From the NCBI GenBank assembly GCA_032716605.1, contig CM064518.1, positions 42,155,944-42,219,943 of the forward strand: DNA of 64,000 bases, written 5' to 3'. The notes under the pieces were generated by a model, which was not told the DNA's origin, searched no databases, and saw only the letters and a list, made by a program, of their open reading frames with translations. Every line of letters starts with the position of its first letter. Position 1 is the stretch's first letter. This stretch comes from Paralithodes platypus (lineage: Eukaryota; Arthropoda; Malacostraca; Decapoda; Lithodidae). The translations under genes were made by a program, and so were the position numbers. Shown here one piece after another: positions 13,201-27,500 of the stretch.

Positions 13201-15370
13201 TGTACAGTACATTAGCTAACAAAATGCGTATCGACATTATACATCCTCAAATATATAGGTAGATGTCCTTCTCAAGCTGAAAAGGGTTGACAAGAGTATT
13301 CTAATGTCACAAGCTACACGAAAGCAGGAAAAACCGCAGCAGAAGCGATTCATTCAAACTCCGATGGGGGCCCCGCGCAAAACTGACGTTTACGCTAACT
13401 CGGATAATGCTTGTTTCTCAGTATACCAAATATATATTTTCGTTCTTTTTTGCACTTTTCTACTCGGCACTATCTCCCAAGTAAAAATTAACGGCCAAAG
13501 TAATTTTGGAGACGCTTCGCAAACGCGATATTTCGACAGGTACGACCCTGTGGACTTTTTCACTTTCTGAGCGGTCAAATCACGACCGACGAAATTGAGT
13601 TGCATACACCCTAGGATTGCTCAGGCTGAGCGGAAGTCAGTAGCAAAAATATTTTTAATTCTAAGCACATTTGCACTTAGGGCATGGCTTTCAAGTTTGG
13701 CATTTTTGACAATTGTACAGTACATTAGCTAACAAAATGCGTATCGACATTATACATCCTCAAATATATAGGTAGATGTCCTTCTCAAGCTGAAAAGGGT
13801 TGACAAGAGTATTCTAATGTCACAAGCTACACGAAAGCAGGATAAAAACCGCAGCAGAAGCGATTCATTCAAACTCCGATGGGGGCCCCGCGCAAAACTG
13901 ACGTTTACGCTAACTCGGATAATGCTTGTTTCTCAGTATACCAAATATATATTTACGTTCTTTTTTGCACTTTTCTACTCGGCACTATCTCCCAAGTAAA
14001 AATTAACGGCCAAAGTAATTTTTGGAGACGCTTCGCAAACGCGATATTTCGACAGGTACGACCCTGTGGACTTTTTCACTTTCTGAGCGGTCAAATCACG
14101 ACCGACGAAATTGAGTTGCATACACCCTAGGATTGCTCAGGCTGAGCGGAAGTCAGTAGCAAAAATATTTTTAAATTCTAAGCACATTTGCACTTAGGGC
14201 ATGGCTTTCAAGTTTGGCATTTTTGACAATTGTACAGTACATTAGCTAACAAAATGCGTATCGACATTATACATCCTCAAATATATAGGTAGATGTCCTT
14301 CTCAAGCTGAAAAGGGTTGACAAGAGTATTCTAATGTCACAAGCTACAGGAAAGCAGGCAAAAAACCGCAGCAGCAGAAGCGATTCATTCAAACTCCGAT
14401 GGGGCCCCCGCGCAAACCTGACGTTTACGCTAACTCAGATAATGCTTGTTTCTCAGTATACCAAATATATATTTTCGTTCTTTTTTTACACTTTTCTACT
14501 CGGCACTATCTCCCAAGTAAAAATTAACGGCCAAAGTAATTTTTGGAGACGCTTCGCAAACGCGATATTTCGACAGGTACGACCCTGTGGACTTTTTCAC
14601 TTTCTGAGCGGTCAAATCACGACCGACGAAATTGAGTTGCATACACCCTAGGATTGCTCAGGCTGAGCGGAAGTCAGTAGCAAAAATATTTTTTTAATTC
14701 TAAGCACATTTGCACTTAGGGCATGGCTTTCAAGTTTGGCATTTTTGACAATTGTACAGTACATTAGCTAACAAAATGCGTATCGACATTATACATCCTC
14801 AAATATATAGGTAGATGTCCTTCTCAAGCTGAAAAGGGTTGACAGGAGTATTCTAATGTCACAAGCTACACGAGCGCAGGATAAAAACAGCAGCAGAAGC
14901 GATTCATTCAAACTCCGATGGGGGCCCCGCGCAAAACTGACGTTTACGCTAACTCGGATAATGCTTGTTTCTCAGTATACCAAATATATATTTTCGTTCT
15001 TTTTTGCACTTTTCTACTCGGCACTATCTCCCAAGTAAAAATTAACGGCCAAAGTAATTTTTGGAGACGCTTCGCAAACGCGATATTTCGACAGGTACGA
15101 CCCTGTGGACTTTTTCACTTTCTGAGCGGTCAAATCACGACCGACGAAATTGAGTTGCATACACCCTAGGATTGCTCAGGCTGAGCGGAAGTCAGTAGCA
15201 AAAATATTTTTTAATTCTAAGCACATTTGCACTTAGGGCATGGCTTTCAAGTTTGGCATTTTTGACAATTGTACAGTACATTAGCTAACAAAATGCGTAT
15301 CGACATTATACATCCTCAAATATAGGCAGATGTCCTTCTCAAGCTGAAAAGGGTTGACAAGAGTATTCTA

Positions 15371-15863
15371 ATGTCACAAGCTACACGAAAGCAGGCAAAA
15401 AACCGCAGCAGAAGCGATTCATTCAAACTCCGATGGGGGCCCCGCGCAAAACTGACGTTTACGCTAACTCGGATAATGCTTGTTTCTCAGTATACCAAAT
15501 ATATATTTTCGTTCTTTTTTGCACTTTTCTACTCGGCACTATCTCCCAAGTAAAAATTAACGGCCAAAGTAATTTTTGGAGACGCTTCGCAAACGCGATA
15601 TTTCGACAGGTACGACCCTGTGGACTTTTTCACTTTCTGAGCGGTCAAATCACGACCGACGAAATTGAGTTGCATACACCCTAGGATTGCTCAGGCTGAG
15701 CGGAAGTCTAAGCACATTTGCACTTAGGGCATGGCTTTCAAGTTTGGCATTTTTGACAATTGTACAGTACATTAGCTAACAAAATGCGTATCGACATTAT
15801 ACATCCTCAAATATATAGGCAGATGTCCTTCTCAAGCTGAAAAGGGTTGACAAGAGTATTCTA
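15371..15863 (+). repeat. Short satellite monomer (493 bp) with a 24-bp deletion
   Basis: In this unit GGAAGTC joins directly to TAAGCAC near 15708, losing the 24 bp that normally carry AGTAGC, the A-run and the T-run. A TC dinucleotide at both ends of the lost segment suggests a microhomology or slippage deletion. It is the largest indel I noticed in the array. Confidence 0.9.
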
Positions 15864-18800
15864 ATGTCACAAGCTACACGAAAGCAGGCAAAAAACCGCA
15901 GCAGAAGCGATTCATTCAAACTCCGATGGGGGCCCCGCGCAAAACTGATGTTTACGCTAACTCGGATAATGCTTGTTTCTCAGTATACCAAATATATATT
16001 TTCGTTCATTTTTGCACTTTTCTACTCGGCACTATCTCCCAAGTAATAATTAACGACCAAAGTAATTTTTGGAGACGCTTCGCAAACGCGATATTTCGAC
16101 AGGTACGACCCTGTGGACTTTTTCACATTCTGAGCGGTCAAATCACGACCGACGAAATTGAGTTGCATACACCCTAGGATTGCTCAGGCTGAGCGGAAGT
16201 CAGTAGCAAACATATGTTTTAATTCTAAGCACATTTGCACTTAGGGCATGGCTTTCAAGTTTGGCATTTTTGACAATTGTACAGTACATTAGCTAACAAA
16301 ATGCGTATCGACATTATACATCCTCAAATATATAGGTAGATGTCCTTCTCAAGCTGAAAAGGGTTGACAGGAGTATTCTAATGTCACAAGCTACACGAGC
16401 GCAGGATAAAAACAGCAGCAGAAGCGATTCATTCAAACTCCGATGGGGGCCCCGCGCAAAACTGACGTTTACGCTAACTCAGATAATGCTTGTTTCTCAG
16501 TATACCAAATATATATTTTCGTTCTGTTTTGCACTTTTCTACTCGGCACTATCTCCCAAGTAAAAATTAACGACCAAAGTAATTTTTGGAGACGCTTCGC
16601 AAACGCGATATTTCGACAGGTACGACCCTGTGGACTTTTTCACTTTCTGAGCGGTCAAATCACGACCGACGAAATTGAGTTGCATACACCCTAGGATTGC
16701 TCAGGCTGAGCGGAAGTCAGTAGCAAAAATATTTTTTAATTCTAAGCACATTTGCACTTAGGGCATGGCTTTCAAGTTTGGCATTTTTGACAATTGTACA
16801 GTACATTAGCTAACAAAATGCGTATCGACATTATACATCCTCAAATATATAGGTAGATGTCCTTCTCAAGCTGAAAAGGGTTGACAAGAGTATTCTAATG
16901 TCACAAGCTACAGGAAAGCAGGCAAAAAACCGCAGCAGAAGCGATTCATTCAAACTCCGATGGGGGCCCCGCGCAAACCTGACGTTTACGCTAACTCGGA
17001 TAATGCTTGTTTCTCAGTATACCAAATATATATTTTCGTTCTTTTTTGCACTTTTCTACTCGGCACTATCTCCCAAGTAAAAATTAACGGCCAAAGTAAT
17101 TTTTGGAGACGCTTCGCAAACGCGATATTTCGACAGGTACGACCCTGTGGACTTTTTCACTTTCTGAGCGGTCAAATCACGACCGACGAAATTGAGTTGC
17201 ATACACCCTAGGATTGCTCAGGCTGAGCGGAAGTCAGTAGCAAAAATATTTTTTAATTCTAAGCACATTTGCACTTAGGGCATGGCTTTCAAGTTTGGCA
17301 TTTTTGACAATTGTACAGTACATTAGCTAACAAAATGCGTATCGACATTATACATCCTCAAATATATAGGTAGATGTCCTTCTCAAGCTGAAAAGGGTTG
17401 ACAAGAGTATTCTAATGTCACAAGCTACACGAAAGCAGGCAAAAAACCGCAGCAGAAGCGATTCATTCAAACTCCGATGGGGGCCCCGCGCAAAACTGAC
17501 GTTTACGCTAACTCGGATAATGCTTGTTTCTCAGTATACCAAATATATATTTTCGTTCTTTTTTGCACTTTTCTACTCGGCACTATCTCCCAAGTAAAAA
17601 TTAACGGCCAAAGTAATTTTTGGAGACGCTTCGCAAACGCGATATTTCGACAGGTACGACCCTGTGGACTTTTTCACTTTCTGAGCGGTCAAATCACGAC
17701 CGACGAAATTGAGTTGCATACACCCTAGGATTGCTCAGGCTGAGCGGAAGTCAGTAGCAAAAATATTTTTTAATTCTAAGCACATTTGCACTTAGGGCAT
17801 GGCTTTCAAGTTTGGCATTTTTGACAATTGTACAGTACATTAGCTAACAAAATGCGTATCGACATTATACATCCTCAAATATATAGGTAGATGTCCTTCT
17901 CAAGCTGAAAAGGGTTGACAAGAGTATTCTAATGTCACAAGCTACACGAAAGCAGGCAAAAAACCGCAGCAGAAGCGATTCATTCAAACTCCGATGGGGG
18001 CCCCGCGCAAACCTGACGTTTACGCTAACTCGGATAATGCTTGTTTCTCAGTATACCAAATATATATTTTCGTTCTGTTTTGCACTTTTCTACTCGGCAC
18101 TATCTCCCAAGTAAAAATTAACGGCCAAAGTAATTTTTGGAGACGCTTCGCAAACGCGATATTTCGACAGGTACGACCCTGTGGACTTTTTCACTTTCTG
18201 AGCGGTCAAATCACGACCGACGAAATTGAGTTGCATACACCCTAGGATTGCTCAGGCTGAGCGGAAGTCAGTAGCAAAAATATTTTTAATTCTAAGCACA
18301 TTTGCACTTAGGGCATGGCTTTCAAGTTTGGCATTTTTGACAATTGTACAGTACATTAGCTAACAAAATGCGTATCGACATTATACATCCTCAAATATAT
18401 AGGTAGATGTCCTTCTCAAGCTGAAAAGGGTTGACAAGAGTATTCTAATGTCACAAGCTACACGAAAGCAGGCAAAAAACCGCAGCAGAAGCGATTCATT
18501 CAAACTCCGATGGGGGCCCCGCGCAAAACTGACGTTTACGCTAACTCGGATAATGCTTGTTTCTCAGTATACCAAATATATATTTTCGTTCTGTTTTGCA
18601 CTTTTCTACTCGGCACTATCTCCCAAGTAAAAATTAACGGCCAAAGTAATTTTTGGAGACGCTTCGCAAACGCGATATTTCGACAGGTACGACCCTGTGG
18701 ACTTTTTCACTTTCTGAGCGGTCAAATCACGACCGACGAAATTGAGTTGCATACACCCTAGGATTGCTCAGGCTGAGCGGAAGTCAGTAGCAAAAATATT

Positions 18801-21033
18801 TTTTAATTCTAAGCACATTTGCACTTAGGGCATGGCTTTCAAGTTTGGCATTTTTGACAATTGTACAGTACATTAGCTAACAAAATGCGTATCGACATTA
18901 TACATCCTCAAATATATAGGTAGATGTCCTTCTCAAGCTGAAAAGGGTTGACAAGAGTATTCTAATGTCACAAGCTACACGAAAGCAGGATAAAAACAGC
19001 AGCAGAAGCGATTCATTCAAACTCCGATGGGGGCCCCGCGCAAAACTGACGTTTACGCTAACTCGGATAATGCTTGTTTCTCAGTATACCAAATATATAT
19101 TTTCTTTCTTTTTGCACTTTTCTACTCGGCACTATCTCCCAAGTAAAAATTAACGACCAAAGTAATTTTTGGAGACGCTTCGCAAACGCGATATTTCGAC
19201 AGGTACGACCCTGTGGACTTTTTCACTTTCTGAGCGGTCAAATCACGACCGACGAAATTGAGTTGCATACACCCTAGGATTGCTCAGGCTGAGCGGAAGT
19301 CAGTAGCAAAAATATTTTTTAATTCTAAGCACATTTGCACTTAGGGCATGGCTTTCAAGTTTGGCATTTTTGACAATTGTACAGTACATTAGCTAACAAA
19401 ATGCATATCGACATTATACATCCTCAAATATATAGGCAGATGTCCTTCTCAAGCTGAAAAGGGTTGACAAGAGTATTCTAATGTCACAAGCTACACGAAA
19501 GCAGGCAAAAAACCGCAGCAGAAGCGATTCATTCAAACTCCGATGGGGGCCCCGGCGCGCAAACCTGACGTTTACGCTAACTCAGATAATGCTTGTTTCT
19601 CAGTATACCAAATATATATTTTCGTTCTGTTTTGCACTTTTCTACTCGGCACTATCTCCCAAGTAAAAATTAACGGCCAAAGTAATTTTTGGAGACGCTT
19701 CGCAAACGCGATATTTCGACAGGTACGACCCTGTGGACTTTTTCACTTTCTGAGCGGTCAAATCACGACCGACGAAATTGAGTTGCATACACCCTAGGAT
19801 TGCTCAGGCTGAGCGGAAGTCAGTAGCAAAAATTTTTTTTAATTCTAAGCACATTTGCACTTAGGGCATGGCTTTCAAGTTTGGCATTTTTGACAATTGT
19901 ACAGTACATTAGCTAACAAAATGCGTATCGACATTATACATCCTCAAATATATAGGTAGATGTCCTTCTCAAGCTGAAAAGGGTTGACAAGAGTATTCTA
20001 ATGTCACAAGCTACACGAAAGCAGGATAAAAACCGCAGCAGAAGCGATTCATTCAAACTCCGATGGGGGCCCCGCGCAAAACTGACGTTTACGCTAACTC
20101 GGATAATGCTTGTTTCTCAGTATACCAAATATATATTTTCGTTCTTTTTTGCACTTTTCTACTCGGCACTATCTCCCAAGTAAAAATTAACGGCCAAAGT
20201 AATTTTGGAGACGCTTCGCAAACGCGATATTTCGACAGGTACGACCCTGTGGACTTTTTCACTTTCTGAGCGGTCAAATCACGACCGACGAAATTGAGTT
20301 GCATACACCCTAGGATTGCTCAGGCTGAGCGGAAGTCAGTAGCAAAAATATTTTTTAATTCTAAGCACATTTGCACTTAGGGCATGGCTTTCAAGTTTGG
20401 CATTTTTGACAATTGTACAGTACATTAGCTAACAAAATGCGTATCGACATTATACATCCTCAAATATATAGGTAGATGTCCTTCTCAAGCTGAAAAGGGT
20501 TGACAGGAGTATTCTAATGTCACAAGCTACACGAGCGCAGGATAAAAACAGCAGCAGAAGCGATTCATTCAAACTCCGATGGGGGCCCCGCGCAAAACTG
20601 ACGTTTACGCTAACTCGGATAATGCTTGTTTCTCAGTATACCAAATATATATTTACGTTCTTTTTTGCACTTTTCTACTCGGCACTATCTCCCAAGTAAA
20701 AATTAACGGCCAAAGTAATTTTTGGAGACGCTTCGCAAACGCGATATTTCGACAGGTACGACCCTGTGGACTTTTTCACTTTCTGAGCGGTCAAATCACG
20801 ACCGACGAAATTGAGTTGCATACACCCTAGGATTGCTCAGGCTGAGCGGAAGTCAGTAGCAAAAATATGTTTTAATTCTAAGCACATTTGCACTTAGGGC
20901 ATGGCTTTCAAGTTTGGCATTTTTGACAATTGTACAGTACATTAGCTAACAAAATGCGTATCGACATTATACATCCTCAAATATATAGGTAGATGTCCTT
21001 CTCAAGCTGAAAAGGGTTGACAAGAGTATTCTA

Positions 21034-21541
21034 ATGTCACAAGCTACACGAAAGCAGGCAAAAAACCGCAGCAGAAGCGATTCATTCAAACTCCGATGGG
21101 GGCCCCGCGCAAACCTGACGTTTACGCTAACTCAGATAATGCTTGTTTCTCAGTATACCAAATATATACTTTCGTTCTTTTTTGCACTTTTCTACTCGGC
21201 ACTATCTCCCAAGTAAAAATTAACGGCCAAAGTAATTTTTGGAGACGCTTCGCAAACGCGATATTTCGACAGGTACGACCCTGTGGACTTTTTCACTTTC
21301 TGAGCGGTCAAATCACGACCGACGAAATTGAGTTGCATACACCCTAGGATTGCTCAGGCTGAGCGGAAGTCAGTAGCAAAAATATTTTTAAATTCTAAGC
21401 ACATTTGCACTTAGGGCATGGCTTTCAAGTTTGACAATTGTACAGTACATTAGCTAACAAAATGCGTATCGACATTATACATCCTCAAATATATAGGTAG
21501 ATGTCCTTCTCAAGCTGAAAAGGGTTGACAAGAGTATTCTA
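21034..21541 (+). repeat. Short satellite monomer (508 bp) with a 9-bp deletion
   Basis: Near 21430 the usual AAGTTTGGCATTTTTGACAA becomes AAGTTTGACAA. The deletion lies between two copies of TTTG, so replication slippage is the simplest explanation. The rest of the unit is ordinary. Confidence 0.9.
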
Positions 21542-24500
21542 ATGTCACAAGCTACACGAAAGCAGGATAAAAACCGCAGCAGAAGCGATTCATTCAAACT
21601 CCGATGGGGGCCCCGCGCAAAACTGACGTTTACGCTAACTCGGATAATGCTTGTTTCTCAGTATACCAAATATATATTTTCGTTCTTTTTGCACTTTTCT
21701 ACTCGGCACTATCTCCCAAGTAAAAATTAACGGCCAAAGTAATTTTTGGAGACGCTTCGCAAACGCGATATTTCGACAGGTACGACCCTGTGGACTTTTT
21801 CACTTTCTGAGCGGTCAAATCACGACCGACGAAATTGAGTTGCATACACCCTAGGATTGCTCAGGCTGAGCGGAAGTCAGTAGCAAAAATATTTTTAATT
21901 CTAAGCACATTTGCACTTAGGGCATGGCTTTCAAGTTTGGCATTTTTGACAATTGTACAGTACATTAGCTAACAAAATGCGTATCGACATTATACATCCT
22001 CAAATATATAGGTAGATGTCCTTCTCAAGCTGAAAAGGGTTGACAAGAGTATTCTAATGTCACAAGCTACACGAAAGCAGGCAAAAAAACCGCAGCAGAA
22101 GCGATTCATTCAAACTCCGATGGGGGCCCCGCGCAAAACTGACGTTTACGCTAACTCGGATAATGCTTGTTTCTCAGTATACCAAATATATACTTTCGTT
22201 CTGTTTTGCACTTTTCTACTCGGCACTATCTCCCAAGTAAAAATTAACGGCCAAAGTAATTTTTGGAGACGCTTCGCAAACGCGATATTTCGACAGGTAC
22301 GACCCTGTGGACTTTTTCACTTTCTGAGCGGTCAAATCACGACCGACGAAATTGAGTTGCATACACCCTAGGATTGCTCAGGCTGAGCGGAAGTCAGTAG
22401 CAAAAATATTTTTTAATTCTAAGCACATTTGCACTTAGGGCATGGCTTTCAAGTTTGGCATTTTTGACAATTGTACAGTACATTAGCTAACAAAATGCGT
22501 ATCGACATTATACATCCTCAAATATATAGGTAGATGTCCTTCTCAAGCTGAAAAGGGTTGACAAGAGTATTCTAATGTCACAAGCTACACGAAAGCAGGA
22601 TAAAAAAAAAACCGCAGCAGAAGCGATTCATTCAAACTCCGATGGGGGCCCCGCGCAAAACTGACGTTTACGCTAACTCGGATAATGCTTGTTTCTCAGT
22701 ATACCAAATATATATTTTCGTTCTTTTTGCACTTTTCTACTCGGCACTATCTCCCAAGTAAAAATTAACGGCCAAAGTAATTTTTGGAGACGCTTCGCAA
22801 ACGCGATATTTCGACAGGTACGACCCTGTGGACTTTTTCACTTTCTGAGCGGTCAAATCACGACCGACGAAATTGAGTTGCATACACCCTAGGATTGCTC
22901 AGGCTGAGCGGAAGTCAGTAGCAAAAATATTTTTTAATTCTAAGCACATTTGCACTTAGGGCATGGCTTTCAAGTTTGGCATTTTGACAATTGTACAGTA
23001 CATTAGCTAACAAAATGCGTATCGACATTATACATCCTCAAATATATAGGTAGATGTCCTTCTCAAGCTGAAAAGGGTTGACAAGAGTATTCTAATGTCA
23101 CAAGCTACACGAGCGCAGGATAAAAACAGCAGCAGAAGCGATTCATTCAAACTCCGATGGGGGCCCCGCGCAAACCTGACGTTTACGCTAACTCGGATAA
23201 TGCTTGTTTCTCAGTATACCAAATATATATTTTCGTTCTTTTTGCACTTTTCTACTCGGCACTATCTCCCAAGTAAAAATTAACGGCCAAAGTAATTTTT
23301 GGAGACGCTTCGCAAACGCGATATTTCGACAGGTACGACCCTGTGGACTTTTTCACTTTCTGAGCGGTCAAATCACGACCGACGAAATTGAGTTGCATAC
23401 ACCCTAGGATTGCTCAGGCTGAGCGGAAGTCAGTAGCAAAAATATTTTTTAATTCTAAGCACATTTGCACTTAGGGCATGGCTTTCAAGTTTGGCATTTT
23501 TGACAATTGTACAGTACATTAGCTAACAAAATGCATATCGACATTATACATCCTCAAATATATAGGCAGATGTCCTTCTCAAGCTGAAAAGGGTTGACAA
23601 GAGTATTCTAATGTCACAAGCTACACGAAAGCAGGCAAAAAACCGCAGCAGAAGCGATTCATTCAAACTCCGATGGGGGCCCCGCGCAAACCTGACGTTT
23701 ACGCTAACTCAGATAATGCTTGTTTCTCAGTATACCAAATATATATTTTCGTTCTGTTTTGCACTTTTCTACTCGGCACTATCTCCCAAGTAAAAATTAA
23801 CGGCCAAAGTAATTTTTGGAGACGCTTCGCAAACGCGATATTTCGACAGGTACGACCCTGTGGACTTTTTCACTTTCTGAGCGGTCAAATCACGACCGAC
23901 GAAATTGAGTTGCATACACCCTAGGATTGCTCAGGCTGAGCGGAAGTCAGTAGCAAAAATATTTTTTAATTCTAAGCACATTTGCACTTAGGGCATGGCT
24001 TTCAAGTTTGGCATTTTTGACAATTGTACAGTACATTAGCTAACAAAATGCGTATCGACATTATACATCCTCAAATATATAGGTAGATGTCCTTCTCAAG
24101 CTGAAAAGGGTTGACAAGAGTATTCTAATGTCACAAGCTACACGAAAGCAGGCAAAAAAACCGCAGCAGAAGCGATTCATTCAAACTCCGATGGGGGCCC
24201 CGCGCAAAACTGACGTTTACGCTAACTCGGATAATGCTTGTTTCTCAGTATACCAAATATATATTTTCGTTCTTTTTTGCACTTTTCTACTCGGCACTAT
24301 CTCCCAAGTAAAAATTAACGGCCAAAGTAATTTTTGGAGACGCTTCGCAAACGCGATATTTCGACAGGTACGACCCTGTGGACTTTTTCACTTTCTGAGC
24401 GGTCAAATCACGACCGACGAAATTGAGTTGCATACACCCTAGGATTGCTCAGGCTGAGCGGAAGTCAGTAGCAAAAATATTTTTAATTCTAAGCACATTT

Positions 24501-27500
24501 GCACTTAGGGCATGGCTTTCAAGTTTGGCATTTTTGACAATTGTACAGTACATTAGCTAACAAAATGCGTATCGACATTATACATCCTCAAATATATAGG
24601 TAGATGTCCTTCTCAAGCTGAAAAGGGTTGACAAGAGTATTCTAATGTCACAAGCTACACGAAAGCAGGCAAAAAACCGCAGCAGAAGCGATTCATTCAA
24701 ACTCCGATGGGGGTCCCGCGCAAACCTGACGTTTACGCTAACTCAGATAATGCTTGTTTCTCAGTATACCAAATATATATTTTCGTTCTGTTTTGCACTT
24801 TTCTACTCGGCACTATCTCCCAAGTAAAAATTAACGGCCAAAGTAATTTTTGGAGACGCTTCGCAAACGCGATATTTCGACAGGTACGACCCTGTGGACT
24901 TTTTCACTTTCTGAGCGGTCAAATCACGACCGACGAAATTGAGTTGCATACACCCTAGGATTGCTCAGGCTGAGCGGAAGTCAGTAGCAAAAATATTTTT
25001 AATTCTAAGCACATTTGCACTTAGGGCATGGCTTTCAAGTTTGGCATTTTTGACAATTGTACAGTACATTAGCTAACAAAATGCGTATCGACATTATACA
25101 TCCTCAAATATATAGGTAGATGTCCTTCTCAAGCTGAAAAGGGTTGACAAGAGTATTCTAATGTCACAAGCTACACGAAAGCAGGCAAAAAACCGCAGCA
25201 GAAGCGATTCATTCAAACTCCGATGGGGGCCCCGCGCAAACTGACGTTTACGCTAACTCGGATAATTCTTGTTTCTCAGTATACCAAATATATTTTCTTT
25301 CTTTTTGCACTTTTCTACTCGGCACTATCTCCCAAGTAAAAATTAACGACCAAAGTAATTTTTGGAGACGCTTCGCAAACGCGATATTTCGACAGGTACG
25401 ACCCTGTGGACTTTTTCACTTTCTGAGCGGTCAAATCACGACCGACGAAATTGAGTTGCATACACCCTAGGATTGCTCAGGCTGAGCGGAAGTCAGTAGC
25501 AAAAATATTTTTTAATTCTAAGCACATTTGCACTTAGGGCATGGCTTTCAAGTTTGGCATTTTTGACAATTGTACAGTACATTAGCTAACAAAATGCGTA
25601 TCGACATTATACATCCTCAAATATATAGGTAGATGTCCTTCTCAAGCTGAAAAGGGTTGACAAGATATTCTAATGTCACAAGCTACGAAAGCAGGATAAA
25701 AACCGCAGCAGAAGCGATTCATTCAAACTCCGATGGGGGCCCCGCGCAAAACTGACGTTTACGCTAACTCGGATAATGCTTGTTTCTCAGTATACCAAAT
25801 ATATATTTTCGTTCTGTTTTGCACTTTTCTACTCGGCACTATCTCCCAAGTAAAAATTAACGACCAAAGTAATTTTTGGAGACGCTTCGCAAACGCGATA
25901 TTTCGACAGGTACGACCCTGTGGACTTTTTCACTTTCTGAGCGGTCAAATCACGACCGACGAAATTGAGTTGCATACACCCTAGGATTGCTCAGGCTGAG
26001 CGGAAGTCAGTAGCAAAAATATTTTTTAATTCTAAGCACATTTGCACTTAGGGCATGGCTTTCAAGTTTGGCATTTTTGACAATTGTACAGTACATTAGC
26101 TAACAAAATGCGTATCGACATTATACATCCTCAAATATATAGGTAGATGTCCTTCTCAAGCTGAAAAGGGTTGACAAGAGTATTCTAATGTCACAAGCTA
26201 CACGAAAGCAGGCAAAAAACCGCAGCAGAAGCGATTCATTCAAACTCCGATGGGGGCCCGCGCAAAACTGACGTTTACGCTAACTCGGATAATGCTTGTT
26301 TCTCAGTATACCAAATATATATTTTCGTTCTGTTTTGCACTTTTCTACTCGGCACTATCTCCCAAGTAAAAATTAACGGCCAAAGTAATTTTTGGAGACG
26401 CTTCGCAAACGCGATATTTCGACAGGTACGACCCTGTGGACTTTTTCACTTTCTGAGCGGTCAAATCACGACCGACGAAATTGAGTTGCATACACCCTAG
26501 GATTGCTCAGGCTGAGCGGAAGTCAGTAGCAAAAATATTTTTAATTCTAAGCACATTTGCACTTAGGGCATGGCTTTCAAGTTTGGCATTTTTGACAATT
26601 GTACAGTACATTAGCTAACAAAATGCGTATCGACATTATACATCCTCAAATATATAGGTAGATGTCCTTCTCAAGCTGAAAAGGGTTGACAAGAGTATTC
26701 TAATGTCACAAGCTACACGAAAGCAGGAAAAAAAACGCAGCAGCAGAAGCGATTCATTCAAACTCCGATGGGGGCCCCGCGCAAAACTGACGTTTACGCT
26801 AACTCGGATAATGCTTGTTTCTCAGTATACCAAATATATATTTTCGTTCTTTTTTGCACTTTTCTACTCGGCACTATCTCCCAAGTAAAAATTAACGGCC
26901 AAAGTAATTTTGGAGACGCTTCGCAAACGCGATATTTCGACAGGTACGACCCTGTGGACTTTTTCACTTTCTGAGCGGTCAAATCACGACCGACGAAATT
27001 GAGTTGCATACACCCTAGGATTGCTCAGGCTGAGCGGAAGTCAGTAGCAAAAATATTTTTAATTCTAAGCACATTTGCACTTAGGGCATGGCTTTCAAGT
27101 TTGGCATTTTTGACAATTGTACAGTACATTAGCTAACAAAATGCGTATCGACATTATACATCCTCAAATATATAGGTAGATGTCCTTCTCAAGCTGAAAA
27201 GGGTTGACAGGAGTATTCTAATGTCACAAGCTACACGAGCGCAGGATAAAAACAGCAGCAGAAGCGATTCATTCAAACTCCGATGGGGGCCCCGCGCAAA
27301 ACTGACGTTTACGCTAACTCGGATAATGCTTGTTTCTCAGTATACCAAATATATATTTACTTTCTTTTTTGCACTTTTCTACTCGGCACGATCTCCCAAG
27401 TAAAAATTAACGGCCAAAGTAATTTTTGGAGACGCTTCGCAAACGCGATATTTCGACAGGTACGACCCTGTGGACTTTTTCACTTTCTGAGCGGTCAAAT